A stretch of 64,000 nucleotides of DNA from Meridianimarinicoccus sp. MJW13 (lineage in GTDB: Bacteria > Pseudomonadota > Alphaproteobacteria > Rhodobacterales > Rhodobacteraceae). Positions 9,044 to 17,294 of this stretch are shown piece after piece. The stretch spans positions 542,232 through 606,231 of the forward strand of contig NZ_JACNMU010000001.1 in assembly GCF_014901205.1 (NCBI RefSeq), given 5' to 3'. Both the position numbers and the translations under genes were made by a program. The notes under the pieces are model-generated. The model saw nothing but the letters and a program-made list of their open reading frames with translations, was not told the origin of the DNA and made no database searches. Position 1 is the stretch's first letter, and every line of letters starts with the position of its first letter.

Positions 9044-9071
9044 GGCCCGCAGCCTTCCCCGGCTGCGGGCC
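9044..9071 (+). terminator. Hairpin terminator after the 7.8 kb membrane protein gene
   Basis: GGCCCGCAGCC and GGCTGCGGGCC form an 11-base-pair perfect stem with the loop TTCCCC. Only an interrupted T-rich tail (TTGGCTTGTG) follows, so termination may be weak. Confidence 0.6.
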
Positions 9072-9133
9072 TTGGCTTGTGTTCCGGGCCACGGTCCTTA
9101 GTCTGGCGGGACGCCCTTTCAACAGGTTTCCCG

Positions 9134-9505
9134 ATGATACACGCCCTGGCCATCCTCCTGTCCTGCCAACTGGCCGGCGAAGTCGCGGCGGGGGCGCTTG
9201 GCCTGCCGGTGCCCGGTCCGGTCCTGGGAATGATCTTCCTGACGATCCTGCTGTTGACCGTCCCTCAGGTTGGCAAGATCGTGCAGGATCTGGCGCAGGG
9301 GCTGCTGAACCACCTGTCGCTGCTGTTCGTGCCCGCCGGCGTCGGGGTCGTCGCGCATCTGGACCGCCTGGGTCCGGACGGCCCGGCCTTGCTGGCGGCG
9401 CTGGTGGTGTCGACCGTGGCCGGGCTGAGCGCCGGGGCGCTAGCCTTTGCGGGCATGCTGAAACTGCTGCGCAACACCGACGAGGCGCCCCGTGCCGGTA
9501 ACTGA
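9134..9505 (+). CDS. lrgA: LrgA/CidA-family membrane protein
   Basis: A 123-residue protein with four membrane segments. The run CQLAGEVAAGALGLPVPGPV followed by LGMIFL is the hallmark of the CidA/LrgA holin-like family. These proteins act with LrgB in the inner membrane; proposed roles include control of murein hydrolase activity and export of pyruvate or related carboxylates. I chose the ATG at 9134 because it begins directly before the first hydrophobic helix; an upstream in-frame start at 9041 would add 31 residues that run through a terminator hairpin. The end overlaps the start of lrgB by 14 bases. Confidence 0.85.
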   Translation: MIHALAILLSCQLAGEVAAGALGLPVPGPVLGMIFLTILLLTVPQVGKIVQDLAQGLLNHLSLLFVPAGVGVVAHLDRLGPDGPALLAALVVSTVAGLSAGALAFAGMLKLLRNTDEAPRAGN

Positions 9506-10208
9506 CATCTGGATCTACCTGCTGGAAGGGCCGCTGGTCTGGCTGACCCTGACCATCCTCGCCTATCTGGTGGGCGACGCATTGTTCAAGGCCTCGGGCG
9601 GCAAGACCACCGTCAACCCGGTGCTGATCGCAATCATCCTGCTGTCGGGGCTGCTGCTGGCCACGGACACGCCCTATGGCACCTATTTCGTAGGCGCGCA
9701 GTTCGTGCATTTCCTGCTCGGGCCGGCCACGGTCTCGCTGGCGTTGCCGCTGTACTGGAACCGCCATCTCATCCTGCGCACCGCCCTGCCGATGGTCGCC
9801 GCCCTTCTGGCGGGATCGCTGGTATCGATGCTGACGGCACTTGGGGTTGGTTGGCTGCTGGGCCTGCAGGGGGTCTCGTTGCTGTCGCTGGGACCGAAGG
9901 CCGCCACCAGCCCCATCGCCATCGGCGTGGCCGAAAAAATCGGCGCCGCACCCTCGTTGACCGCGGCACTGGTGATCCTGACCGGCATTCTGGGCGCGGT
10001 CATCGTCACGCCACTTTTTAATGCGCTTGGGGTGAAGGATTATCGCGCGCGCGGGTTTGCCACCGGCGTCTCGGCCAGCGGCATCGGCACCGCGCGGGCG
10101 CTGCAGGTCCACCCCACCGCCGGGGCCTTCGCCGGGATCGGCATGGGCATGAACGCCGTGTTCACCGCGCTGGCCGCACCCTATATCATCGGCTGGCTGT
10201 TTGCCTGA
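9492..10208 (+). CDS. lrgB: LrgB-family membrane protein
   Basis: A 238-residue polytopic protein with the LrgB features: SLGPKAATSPIAIGVAEKIG around residues 134-153, and GARGxxxG-like glycine-rich helices toward the C-terminus (VSASGIGTARALQVHPTAGA). It begins with GTG inside the end of lrgA, so the two are translationally coupled and work as a pair, the antiholin-like or carboxylate-exporter complex of the inner membrane. No LytS/LytR regulator pair is nearby, so its control is not visible here. Confidence 0.88.
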   Translation: MPVTDIWIYLLEGPLVWLTLTILAYLVGDALFKASGGKTTVNPVLIAIILLSGLLLATDTPYGTYFVGAQFVHFLLGPATVSLALPLYWNRHLILRTALPMVAALLAGSLVSMLTALGVGWLLGLQGVSLLSLGPKAATSPIAIGVAEKIGAAPSLTAALVILTGILGAVIVTPLFNALGVKDYRARGFATGVSASGIGTARALQVHPTAGAFAGIGMGMNAVFTALAAPYIIGWLFA

Positions 10209-10302
10209 CCCGCCGCGCAACAACGGTGGTGGACGCCACCGCAGGCGCGGGTATTCTGCCCCGCGACACCCGGCTTGCCCAACACCCTGACCCGAGGATC
10301 CC

Positions 10303-10926
10303 ATGACCGATACGCCCCCGAAGGACGATCTGGCCCGCCACGCCGCCAAGATGGCCAAGAAGAAGGCTGCCCGTGACAAGATCATGGCCACCAAGTCGGA
10401 CCAGAAGGGGCTGATCATCGTCCACACCGGCAAGGGCAAGGGCAAAAGCTCGGCCGCCTTCGGGATGATCTTCCGCTGCATCGCCCACCAGATGCCCTGC
10501 GCCGTGGTGCAGTTCATCAAGGGCGGCATGTCCACCGGCGAGCGGGACCTGATCCTGTCGAAGTTCCAGGACATCTGCCAGTTCCACACCATGGGCGAGG
10601 GCTTCACCTGGGAAACCCAGGACAAGGCCCGCGACATGGAAATGGCGCAAGCCGCCTGGGAAAAGGCCAAGGAGCTGATCCGCGATCCGGCCAACAAGAT
10701 GGTGCTGCTGGACGAGATCAACATCGCCCTGCGCTATGACTATCTGAATGTCGAGGAAGTCGTGACCTTCCTGCAATCCGAAAAGCCCGAGATGACCCAT
10801 GTGGTCCTGACCGGCCGCAACGCCAAGGAGCCGCTGATCGAGGCCGCCGATCTGGTCACCGAGATGGAACTGGTCAAGCACCCGTTCCGCGCCGGGATCA
10901 AGGCGCAGATCGGAGTGGAATACTGA
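10303..10926 (+). CDS. cobO: CobO, corrinoid adenosyltransferase
   Basis: A 207-residue protein of the CobA/CobO/BtuR family, which transfers the adenosyl group of ATP to cob(I)yrinic acid a,c-diamide. The P-loop HTGKGKGKSSAAFG is at residues 41-54; VVQFIKGGM and the MVLLDEINIALRYDYLNVEE segment are conserved in the family. The Lys-rich N-terminus (about 35 residues) covers the active site in known structures. Its stop overlaps the ATG of the next gene. It resumes the cobalamin theme after a break of about 4 kb and acts later in the same pathway as CobN. Confidence 0.94.
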   Translation: MTDTPPKDDLARHAAKMAKKKAARDKIMATKSDQKGLIIVHTGKGKGKSSAAFGMIFRCIAHQMPCAVVQFIKGGMSTGERDLILSKFQDICQFHTMGEGFTWETQDKARDMEMAQAAWEKAKELIRDPANKMVLLDEINIALRYDYLNVEEVVTFLQSEKPEMTHVVLTGRNAKEPLIEAADLVTEMELVKHPFRAGIKAQIGVEY

Positions 10927-11276
10927 TGCCCCGACAACGCTTGCTGACCGAATACGGCATGGGAACCTCGCTGCGCCGTCAGGACTATACCGAGGCCGCC
11001 GTCCGCGCCCTGCGCAATGCGCTGTGGCACAATTCGATCAACCTGGCCGAGCTTCTGGGCCGCCCCAAGGATGACATGCTGATCGACGTGGAGATCGGCG
11101 TGCAAGCGCCCGAGGCGGTGGACAAGACCGCGCTGATGGCCGTGTTTCCCTATGGCCAGCCGACCGTGACGGTCACGCTGGGCGGGCTGGACATTCCGCG
11201 CAACGATGGCGGCAAACCCACCGTTATCGCCAATGCGGCCATTTCCGTTTCCTTTGACATGGCAGACAACGCATGA
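10926..11276 (+). CDS. Lin0512-family protein, first of a tandem pair
   Basis: A 116-residue protein. It has the layout of the Lin0512 family of conserved proteins of unknown function: LLTEYGMGTSLRRQDYTEAA at the N-terminus, a helix with HNSINL, then strands (DVEIGVQAPEAVD, TVTVTLGGLDIP). Members are small, ring-forming alpha/beta proteins as far as I remember; no enzymatic activity is established to my knowledge. It overlaps cobO by one base and the next gene by four bases (ATGA), so it is clearly co-translated with the corrinoid adenosyltransferase, suggesting a role in cobalamin metabolism or in handling a related cofactor. Confidence 0.75.
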   Translation: MPRQRLLTEYGMGTSLRRQDYTEAAVRALRNALWHNSINLAELLGRPKDDMLIDVEIGVQAPEAVDKTALMAVFPYGQPTVTVTLGGLDIPRNDGGKPTVIANAAISVSFDMADNA

Positions 11277-11620
11277 CCGACCAGCGCGTGATCATCAAGA
11301 TGGGCATGGGCGTCGGCGAAAGCATCGACGCGGCCGTGGCCCACGGCCTTCTGGATGCCGAAAGCCACTCCACCCTGCATTTCCTGGACAAGCTGCCCGA
11401 GGCGCGGCACCGCGCGCGCATCAAGGTTTCGCTGGGTGTCAGCGATTCTGCGCAAGTCGATGCAACGGCGGTTGCTGCGCAGTTCTCGCCGGTATCCACC
11501 CAGGTCGTCGTGGCCGAAGGCGGGCTGACCAGCACCGATCCAGACACCGGCAGCACCGTTCAGGTTGCGGCTGTCGCGGTCGAGGTTTTCCTGCCTCTCA
11601 TGGTTCCCACCTCCCGGTGA
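11273..11620 (+). CDS. Lin0512-family protein, second of a tandem pair
   Basis: A 115-residue protein that lines up with its upstream neighbour: VIIKMGMG against LLTEYGMG, HSTLHFLDKLP against HNSINLAELLG, IKVSLGVSDSAQVDATAVAA against IDVEIGVQAPEAVDKTALMA, and a GGL turn in both. The two are therefore diverged paralogues, and a heteromer is plausible. Neither shows catalytic motifs I recognise. The start ATG overlaps the stop of the first copy, and its own stop lies inside the GTG start of the following outer-membrane-type gene, so all four genes from cobO onward look like one translationally coupled unit. Confidence 0.65.
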   Translation: MTDQRVIIKMGMGVGESIDAAVAHGLLDAESHSTLHFLDKLPEARHRARIKVSLGVSDSAQVDATAVAAQFSPVSTQVVVAEGGLTSTDPDTGSTVQVAAVAVEVFLPLMVPTSR

Positions 11621-12327
11621 GGCGCATCTCGGCCTTTGCGGCAGGGCTGGCCCTTGCCGCCTGCCCCGCTGCGGCAGAGCGTTGGACGGGCCGTATCGCG
11701 ACCTACTACTGGAAGACCGGTTTGGCGCTGGACAGCACCCTGCAAGGCGCGCCGGTCGAGGACTACGAAGGCCCGTTCTCGGAAATCGGCTGGTACGCCC
11801 TGCCCCTGGTGGGCGAGCTGCGCAAGGGCCGTCACAGCCTTTGGGCTGAATACATCGGCGTCAGCATCTCGGACCAGGCCGGTCCCTATTTCGGCATTCT
11901 GGATCCGGACATGCGCCTCTATGGCAACATGGCCGCGCTGTCCTACGGCTATGCGTTTCACGACAGCCCGACCAAGCGGGCCGAGCTTGTTGCCGGTGCC
12001 CGGTACTGGAACGTCAATTTCGACATTGAACTTGGGTCGGCGGGGCAAGTGCGGACTTCAGAGCGCGACACGGTGCCCTTTGTCGGGGTCTACGGCGAAG
12101 CGGCGCTGTCCGATCGCTGGCAACTCGCCGGTACACTCACGGCCGGCGGCTACAGCGCGGGCGTGATCGAAACCCAGTTCGATCTGCGCGTTGACGCCCG
12201 CTACCGACTGCGCGGCGGGGTCTGGGCAACAGCAGGCTATCGCCACCTGCAAGTGGGGTTCGACGACCCCGAACTGTCGGAACTGCGCATCTTCGGTCCC
12301 ACTCTCGGACTGGAATGGCATTTCTAG
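11617..12327 (+). CDS. Exported beta-barrel-like outer-membrane protein, unknown
   Basis: A 236-residue protein beginning with GTG inside the stop of the preceding gene (GTGA). Residues 1-21 form a signal peptide (RRISAFAAGLALAACPAAA); a lipobox-like LAAC is also present. The mature part shows alternating polar and hydrophobic strands with many aromatic residues (IATYYWKTGLALDS, YEGPFSEIGWYALPL, GYRHLQVGF) and ends in EWHF; a C-terminal Phe is the usual recognition signal for outer-membrane barrel assembly. I do not recognise a family. Coupling to cobO and the Lin0512 pair is striking. A GC-rich hairpin without a T-run lies at 12364-12382 downstream. Confidence 0.65.
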   Translation: MRRISAFAAGLALAACPAAAERWTGRIATYYWKTGLALDSTLQGAPVEDYEGPFSEIGWYALPLVGELRKGRHSLWAEYIGVSISDQAGPYFGILDPDMRLYGNMAALSYGYAFHDSPTKRAELVAGARYWNVNFDIELGSAGQVRTSERDTVPFVGVYGEAALSDRWQLAGTLTAGGYSAGVIETQFDLRVDARYRLRGGVWATAGYRHLQVGFDDPELSELRIFGPTLGLEWHF

Positions 12328-12432
12328 GCGCACCCGCAGTCGGGCCCCAACCGGGGCGCGACTGCCCGGCCCAACGCCGGGCAAGGGCATGGCCCGCCGC
12401 CGCGGGGGCGGGAGCTTCCCCAGCCCCCGGTC

Positions 12433-13476
12433 CTACAGGTTGTCCGACACCCGGAACCCCTCGGGGATCGCATCCACGCCGTCCAGGATCAGATCGGCCA
12501 TGACCTGCCCGACCTTCGGCGCCACGCCGAAGCCGATCTTGAAGCCGCCGTTGGCGATGAAGGTCGCCGGGCGGCGCGGATGCGCGCCCAGCATCGGCGC
12601 CCGGCTGCGCGCCCGTGGCCGGACCCCGGCCCAGCGAGACAGAACCGGCGCGTCCGCCAGCGCCGGACAGACCTGAACAGCCGTTTCCAGCACCGCGTCC
12701 AGTTGCGCATCCGTGGCGGTGGCCGCGTCGAACGCACGCTCGCTGGTCGAACCTACTGCCACCGTCCCGTCGCCATGCGGCACGATATGTACGCCTTCAG
12801 CGAAAATCTGCGGCGCCCCGGCGCGATCCAGGTCCAGCAGCGCCCCTTGCCCCTTCACCCCGCTGCCTACCGGGACCCCCAGTTCCTTGGCCAGCTCCAG
12901 CAGGCCAGTGTAACCGGTGGCCAGAACCGTCACGTCCTGCCCCGCCGGGGCCGAGTCCGTGATTTCACCGCCCAGCGCCACGATCGCCGCCGCCAGCGCC
13001 GCACAGCCCTGACGGGGATGCAGACGCGCGCTCAGCGTGTCGCGGATCAACAGCCCGGTCTCGGACACCGGTGCCCAATCGCCGACCAGATCCGCCTCGA
13101 TCACTTCCCAGACCGCCTTGCCCTGCCACAACGCGTCTGCCGTTTCCTGCCGCGCCCTGGCCAGAGACACCGCGCGGTCATCGGCCAGGGGCTGCAACCG
13201 CCCGACACGGCCATAGCCCGGATCGCGCCCGCTCAACCGCGCCACGTCTTGCCAGAACGGCGCCGCCATCATCAGACTTTCGAACTGAAAGGCCTTCTTG
13301 GGGTTCCAGTTCTCGGGCGTATGCGGCGACAGCGCGCCGACCACACCGCCACTGGCCCCGGCGCCGACCCCGCCAGGATCGACCACGATCACCCGCGCGC
13401 CCTTCTTCAGACAGAAATACGCCACCGAAAGCCCGAAGATCCCGGCCCCGTGAATGGTGATACTGGCAGAAGTCAT
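12433..13476 (-). CDS. MnmC-like FAD-dependent oxidoreductase (DAO family)
   Basis: A 347-residue flavoprotein. The dinucleotide-binding motif IHGAGIFGLSVAY is at residues 7-19, and GVGAGASGGVVGALSPH near residue 40 matches the second part of the FAD site in the DAO/glycine oxidase group and the C-terminal half of MnmC. VRPRARSRAPMLG near the C-terminus fits the FAD-contact region. It is divergently arranged with a stand-alone MnmD methyltransferase, the other half of the fused MnmC of gammaproteobacteria, so removal of the carboxymethyl group from cmnm5(s2)U34 of tRNA is the likely reaction. A general D-amino-acid or glycine oxidase cannot be excluded. The ATG at 13476 was preferred over an upstream in-frame start, which reaches into the mnmD promoter region. 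Confidence 0.75.
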   Translation of the reverse strand: MTSASITIHGAGIFGLSVAYFCLKKGARVIVVDPGGVGAGASGGVVGALSPHTPENWNPKKAFQFESLMMAAPFWQDVARLSGRDPGYGRVGRLQPLADDRAVSLARARQETADALWQGKAVWEVIEADLVGDWAPVSETGLLIRDTLSARLHPRQGCAALAAAIVALGGEITDSAPAGQDVTVLATGYTGLLELAKELGVPVGSGVKGQGALLDLDRAGAPQIFAEGVHIVPHGDGTVAVGSTSERAFDAATATDAQLDAVLETAVQVCPALADAPVLSRWAGVRPRARSRAPMLGAHPRRPATFIANGGFKIGFGVAPKVGQVMADLILDGVDAIPEGFRVSDNL

Positions 13477-13586
13477 CGGCACGCCCTTCACGATTTCGGT
13501 CCCGCGAAATTGACATTGCCGGCAAAATGGCCATGGAGGACGGGACAGCACCGGGCTGTTACTCCAACCCAAGAACGGACACCAGC

Positions 13587-14258
13587 ATGAAGGCGCCGCC
13601 GGCCGATCTCGAATGGAAACCCGATGGCGTTCCGGTCTCCCGGCACTTCGACGATCCGTATTTCTCGCTGGACAACGGACTGGCTGAAACCCGCCACGTG
13701 TTTCTGGCGGGCAACGATCTGCCCGCCCGCTTCCGGCCCGGCTTTCACATCGCCGAACTGGGTTTCGGCACCGGGCTTAACCTGCTGGCGGCACTGCTTG
13801 CCTGGCAGGACAGCGGCACGCCCGGCCCGCTGCGCTACACCGGGTTCGAGGCCTACCCGATGACCGCCCCGGACCTCGACCGCGCCCTGCGGCGATTCCC
13901 CGAGGCCCATGCCGTGGCCGCTCCGCTGCTCGACGCCTGGTCGCGCGGCGAAACCTGCGTCCAGACCCCGGTCCTGCAGGCCGAGATCGTCATCGGCGAC
14001 GCCCGCGCCACCTTGCCGGACTGGTCCGGACAGGCCGACGCCTGGTTCCTCGACGGTTTTGCCCCGGCCCGCAATCCACAGCTTTGGGAGGCCGACCTGA
14101 TGGCACAAGTCGCCCGCCACACCGCACCGCACGGCACCTGCGCCACCTATACGGCAGCGGGCTTCGTGCGCCGCAATCTGGTCGAGGCCGGTTTTGCCGT
14201 CACCCGCACGGCAGGCTATGGCCGCAAACGCCACATGACCCAGGGGCAAATGCCATGA
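13587..14258 (+). CDS. mnmD: MnmD, tRNA 5-methylaminomethyl-2-thiouridine methyltransferase
   Basis: A 223-residue SAM-dependent methyltransferase equivalent to the N-terminal half of MnmC. The SAM motif IAELGFGTGLNLLAALLAW lies at about residues 52-70, and DAWFLDGFAPARNPQLWEAD around 151-170 is the family signature. It methylates nm5(s2)U34 in the tRNA wobble position. An in-frame ATG at 13527 would add 20 residues without homology; the ATG at 13587 gives the typical ADLEWKPDGVPVSRHFDDPY N-terminus. The stop overlaps the start of the EamA gene (ATGA). A TTGACA at 13510-13515 could be its -35 element. Confidence 0.88.
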   Translation: MKAPPADLEWKPDGVPVSRHFDDPYFSLDNGLAETRHVFLAGNDLPARFRPGFHIAELGFGTGLNLLAALLAWQDSGTPGPLRYTGFEAYPMTAPDLDRALRRFPEAHAVAAPLLDAWSRGETCVQTPVLQAEIVIGDARATLPDWSGQADAWFLDGFAPARNPQLWEADLMAQVARHTAPHGTCATYTAAGFVRRNLVEAGFAVTRTAGYGRKRHMTQGQMP

Positions 14259-15145
14259 TCCCCAACGTCGAAACCTCGGTCACGCAACAGGACAACCGCC
14301 TCGGCATCCTGCTGATGATTGCAACCACGCTGGTGTTCTCGATCCAGGACGTGCTGACGCGGCATCTGGCGGAAAACTACAGCCCGCTGATGGTGGTGAT
14401 GATCCGCTACTGGGCGTTCGGCCTGTTCGTGATCGTCCTTGCCACCCGCGCGCCCGGCGGGCTGCGCGGCGCCGCCCGCACCTCGCAACCGGTACTCCAG
14501 ATCCTGCGCGGGCTGCTTCTGGCCGCCGAAATCGTGATCATGGCGCTGGCCTTCGTCCGTCTCGGGCTGGTGGAAACCCATGCGGCTTTCACCGCCTACC
14601 CGTTAATCGTCGCCGCGCTCTCGGGCCCGGTGCTGGGCGAAAAGGTCGGCTGGCGCCGCTGGTCGGCCATCGCCGCCGGTTTTGTCGGCATTCTCATCAT
14701 CCTGCAACCGGGGCGCGGCGCCCTGCAACCGGCCGCCGTGATCCCGCTCGTCGCCGCCGCAACCTTTGCCACCTACGCGCTGCTCACCCGCTACGCGTCG
14801 CGCAAGGACAGCGCCCGCACCTGCTTTTTCTGGACCGGGGTGTCGGGTGCCGTCGCCATGACCGGCATCGGCCTGTGGGTCTGGGAACCGATGGCTCCCG
14901 ACGACTGGATCTGGATGGCCGCCCTCAGTCTCTCGGGTCTGCTGGGGCACTGGCTTTTGATCCGCAGTTATGCCGTGGCCGAGGCCAGCGCGGTCCAGCC
15001 CTTCGCCTACATGCAACTGCCCTTCGCGGCGATCCTGGGCATGGTGCTCTTCAACGAAGCCCTGCGCCCCAACGTCGCCACCGGGGCGGCCATCATCGTC
15101 ACCGCCGGCGTCTTCACCCTGTGGCGGGAACGGCAAACGCGCTGA
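14255..15145 (+). CDS. EamA/DMT-family transporter
   Basis: A 296-residue integral membrane protein with ten predicted helices in two homologous halves, the layout of the drug/metabolite transporter superfamily. The first half begins LGILLMIATTLVFSIQDVLT and the second half near residue 150 after LIILQPGRGAL. The PFAYMQLPFAAILGMVLFNE segment near the C-terminus is characteristic of EamA domains. The substrate is not predictable; many relatives export amino acids or small metabolites. Its ATG overlaps the mnmD stop by four bases, so it is co-transcribed with the tRNA-modification gene. Confidence 0.88.
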   Translation: MIPNVETSVTQQDNRLGILLMIATTLVFSIQDVLTRHLAENYSPLMVVMIRYWAFGLFVIVLATRAPGGLRGAARTSQPVLQILRGLLLAAEIVIMALAFVRLGLVETHAAFTAYPLIVAALSGPVLGEKVGWRRWSAIAAGFVGILIILQPGRGALQPAAVIPLVAAATFATYALLTRYASRKDSARTCFFWTGVSGAVAMTGIGLWVWEPMAPDDWIWMAALSLSGLLGHWLLIRSYAVAEASAVQPFAYMQLPFAAILGMVLFNEALRPNVATGAAIIVTAGVFTLWRERQTR

Positions 15146-15153
15146 TCCCGCCC

Positions 15154-15186
15154 ATTCTTCTTGGCGAAAATACTCCCGCCGGAGGC
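15154..15186 (-). repeat. Dispersed intergenic repeat, copy B
   Basis: On the plus strand ATTCTTCTTGGCGAAAATAC followed by TCCCGCCGGAGGC; read on the minus strand it is a CTCC-GGCG-GGAG hairpin with TATTTT. It lies just beyond the stop of the slt gene on the minus strand and between two converging genes, so it may serve as the slt terminator. Confidence 0.75.
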
Positions 15187-15202
15187 ACCCACCCCATACG
15201 CC

Positions 15203-17143
15203 CTAGCGCCGCTTGAGATCCTGCGACAGGGTCAACTGCTGCGGCCGGCCCGTCAGTTGCGCGCGATAGGGCAGCAGCGATTCGGTCACCCGCATCACGT
15301 AGTTCCGGGTCTCGGTGAAGGGGATGTGTTCGACCCAATCCACCGCATCCACCTGCGATGACCGGGGATCGCCATAGCGCTCGATCCATTGCGGCGGCCG
15401 CGCCGGACCGGCGTTGTACCCCACTGCCACCAGCGCATCATTGACCCCGAAGCGGCCTTTCAGCTTCGACAGATAGGCCGTCCCCAACCGCGCGTTGTAG
15501 GACGGATCCGACGTCAGCCGTCCCAGCGAATAGGGCAGCCCGACCTCGGCGGCGGTGTCCTTGGCGGTGCCGGGCATCACCTGCATCAACCCGCGCGCAC
15601 CGGCCGGACTGATGACCACCGGGTTGAACTCGCTTTCACGCCGGGCAATGGCCAGCGCCAGTTCCGGCTCCACCCCCGGTCGCCCGGCGACCGAGATCGT
15701 AAACATCGGGAAATAGGCCCGGTTCAGTGTGTGCCCCTCTGCCGCCGCCCGCTTGGCGATGCGCAACTGGTAATAGGGCTCGCCCAATTCCTCGGTCAGC
15801 GACAACAGCTCGCCGATCTGGCCGCGGTTCAGGCTTTCGGCCAGATGCGCAAAGAACCGGCCCGACACCGCCAGTTCGCCCGCCTGATCCAGCGCCACCC
15901 CGGCAAGGTAGACCGAATTCTGACGCAGCGGAGAGTTTCGCCGCACCGGGTACTTGGTCTGCCCCAGAAGCCCCGGATCCATGGCCAGCCCGGCCTTTTC
16001 GGCGGCCAACTGGCCATAGAAGGTGCCCTGGAACTCGCCGCCGAACTCATACGCCGCCTGCGCCGAGGCCTTGTCTCCCATGGCCTCGAAAGCCCGGCCT
16101 TCCCAGTATCCGGCGCGGCCCAGGCTGATCGGGCTTTGCACCGCCAGCCGGAAACGCTGGAAATGGTCCAGCGCGGCGCCCGGAGTGTCCAGTTTGCGCA
16201 ACGCCAGAAATCCCGACAACCATTCCAGATCAGCAAAGTCCGAGCCTTCGGTCAGGTGATGTTGCGAGACCAGCAGATAGGCCTCGCGGGCCTGCCCGTT
16301 GCGCATCAACTGGCGCCCCAGAGCCCGCCGCCGCTTGGCCCATTTCTCGGGCTTGCCCAGGCTTTCGACGCTGCCCGACCGTTGCAGCACCAGTTCCAGC
16401 GCCCGCTCTTCGTGACCGTTGCGGAACCGCCATTCGGCGCGCTCGTAGGCCAGCCCCGGATCGTCCTGCAATTCCAGCGGCACCCGGTCGATCAGGCTGT
16501 TGACCCCGTCGGCGTCCCGCCGCAACCCGGCGCGGGCATCGTGCAGACGGCGCCAGCCCTCGGGCACGCGCGGGCGCATCCGCGCGGCTTCGGTCAGCCA
16601 GCCGTTCCACAACAGCATGTCCATACGGGCGACGTGGTGATCGGCCAGCACCTGGCCATAGCGGGCCAGCATCGTGCTTTCCTCACCCGCCGTCAGGCGC
16701 AGCACCCGCCACGCCCGAATCGCTTCGGCCCCGGCCACATCGCCGCGTCCCAGCGCATCCAGGGCCGCCGACAGCCGCTGCGAACCGACGCCGGTCTGCG
16801 GCAGTTGATCGCCGAAATAGCGCAGCACCGCTTCGGGGTCGGCATTTGCGGGGATCGTGGTCTCGCCCCGCCGCAGCAACAGCGGCAGGCCCGGCCAGTC
16901 GCCATAGGTCTCGCGGAAGGCAAGGTAGTCTCGGAAGTCACCGTCGCGACCGCGCAGCCGATACCATTCGACCACCGCCTGCACGGCGGGGCTGTCATTG
17001 CGCACCGCGGCCCGCGCGCCGGCCCAGTCGCTGGCGCGCACCTCGGCCATGGCCGCGGTCAGATCCGCCTGCGCCGGCACGATGCCCAGCATCAGCACCA
17101 GCATTCCCGACAAGATCCCGTTTCGCACGGCGCCATCGACCAT
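15203..17143 (-). CDS. slt: Soluble lytic murein transglycosylase
   Basis: A 646-residue periplasmic enzyme that cleaves the MurNAc-GlcNAc bond of peptidoglycan to give 1,6-anhydro ends. Residues 1-27 form a signal peptide (GILSGMLVLMLGIVPAQA). A long helical superhelix region fills residues 30-470, and the catalytic SLT domain follows: ALAIARRESEFNP with catalytic Glu503, then SPAGARGLMQVMPGTAKD and LVAVGYNAGPAR. The length is normal. The ATG at 17143 gives the signal peptide directly. It is divergent from dapA; a promoter region of about 150 bases lies between. Confidence 0.93.
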   Translation of the reverse strand: MVDGAVRNGILSGMLVLMLGIVPAQADLTAAMAEVRASDWAGARAAVRNDSPAVQAVVEWYRLRGRDGDFRDYLAFRETYGDWPGLPLLLRRGETTIPANADPEAVLRYFGDQLPQTGVGSQRLSAALDALGRGDVAGAEAIRAWRVLRLTAGEESTMLARYGQVLADHHVARMDMLLWNGWLTEAARMRPRVPEGWRRLHDARAGLRRDADGVNSLIDRVPLELQDDPGLAYERAEWRFRNGHEERALELVLQRSGSVESLGKPEKWAKRRRALGRQLMRNGQAREAYLLVSQHHLTEGSDFADLEWLSGFLALRKLDTPGAALDHFQRFRLAVQSPISLGRAGYWEGRAFEAMGDKASAQAAYEFGGEFQGTFYGQLAAEKAGLAMDPGLLGQTKYPVRRNSPLRQNSVYLAGVALDQAGELAVSGRFFAHLAESLNRGQIGELLSLTEELGEPYYQLRIAKRAAAEGHTLNRAYFPMFTISVAGRPGVEPELALAIARRESEFNPVVISPAGARGLMQVMPGTAKDTAAEVGLPYSLGRLTSDPSYNARLGTAYLSKLKGRFGVNDALVAVGYNAGPARPPQWIERYGDPRSSQVDAVDWVEHIPFTETRNYVMRVTESLLPYRAQLTGRPQQLTLSQDLKRR

Positions 17144-17209
17144 CACACATCCTTTCGATCCCTGTCCGCGGCACGGTAGCCACAGGCGACCGGGGCGCAA
17201 CTCAAAATC

Positions 17210-17238
17210 TTGGCAATTGCCCAAACCCCCGCTAGGGT
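17210..17238 (+). promoter_or_regulatory. Likely sigma-70-type promoter of dapA
   Basis: TTGGCA at 17210-17215 and TAGGGT at 17233-17238 are separated by 17 bases, about 57 bases before the dapA ATG. Judged by eye only. Confidence 0.4.
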
Positions 17239-17294
17239 CCGCGCGCAATCCGCCGGGGACACATCGCCCCCGGCCTGAATCATAGGAGCGTGTC

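Noticed and set aside
7767..10724. A 985-codon minus-strand frame across the membrane protein and LrgAB genes
   Set aside because: It spans several plus-strand genes with clear motifs and a terminator, and its translation has no recognisable domain.
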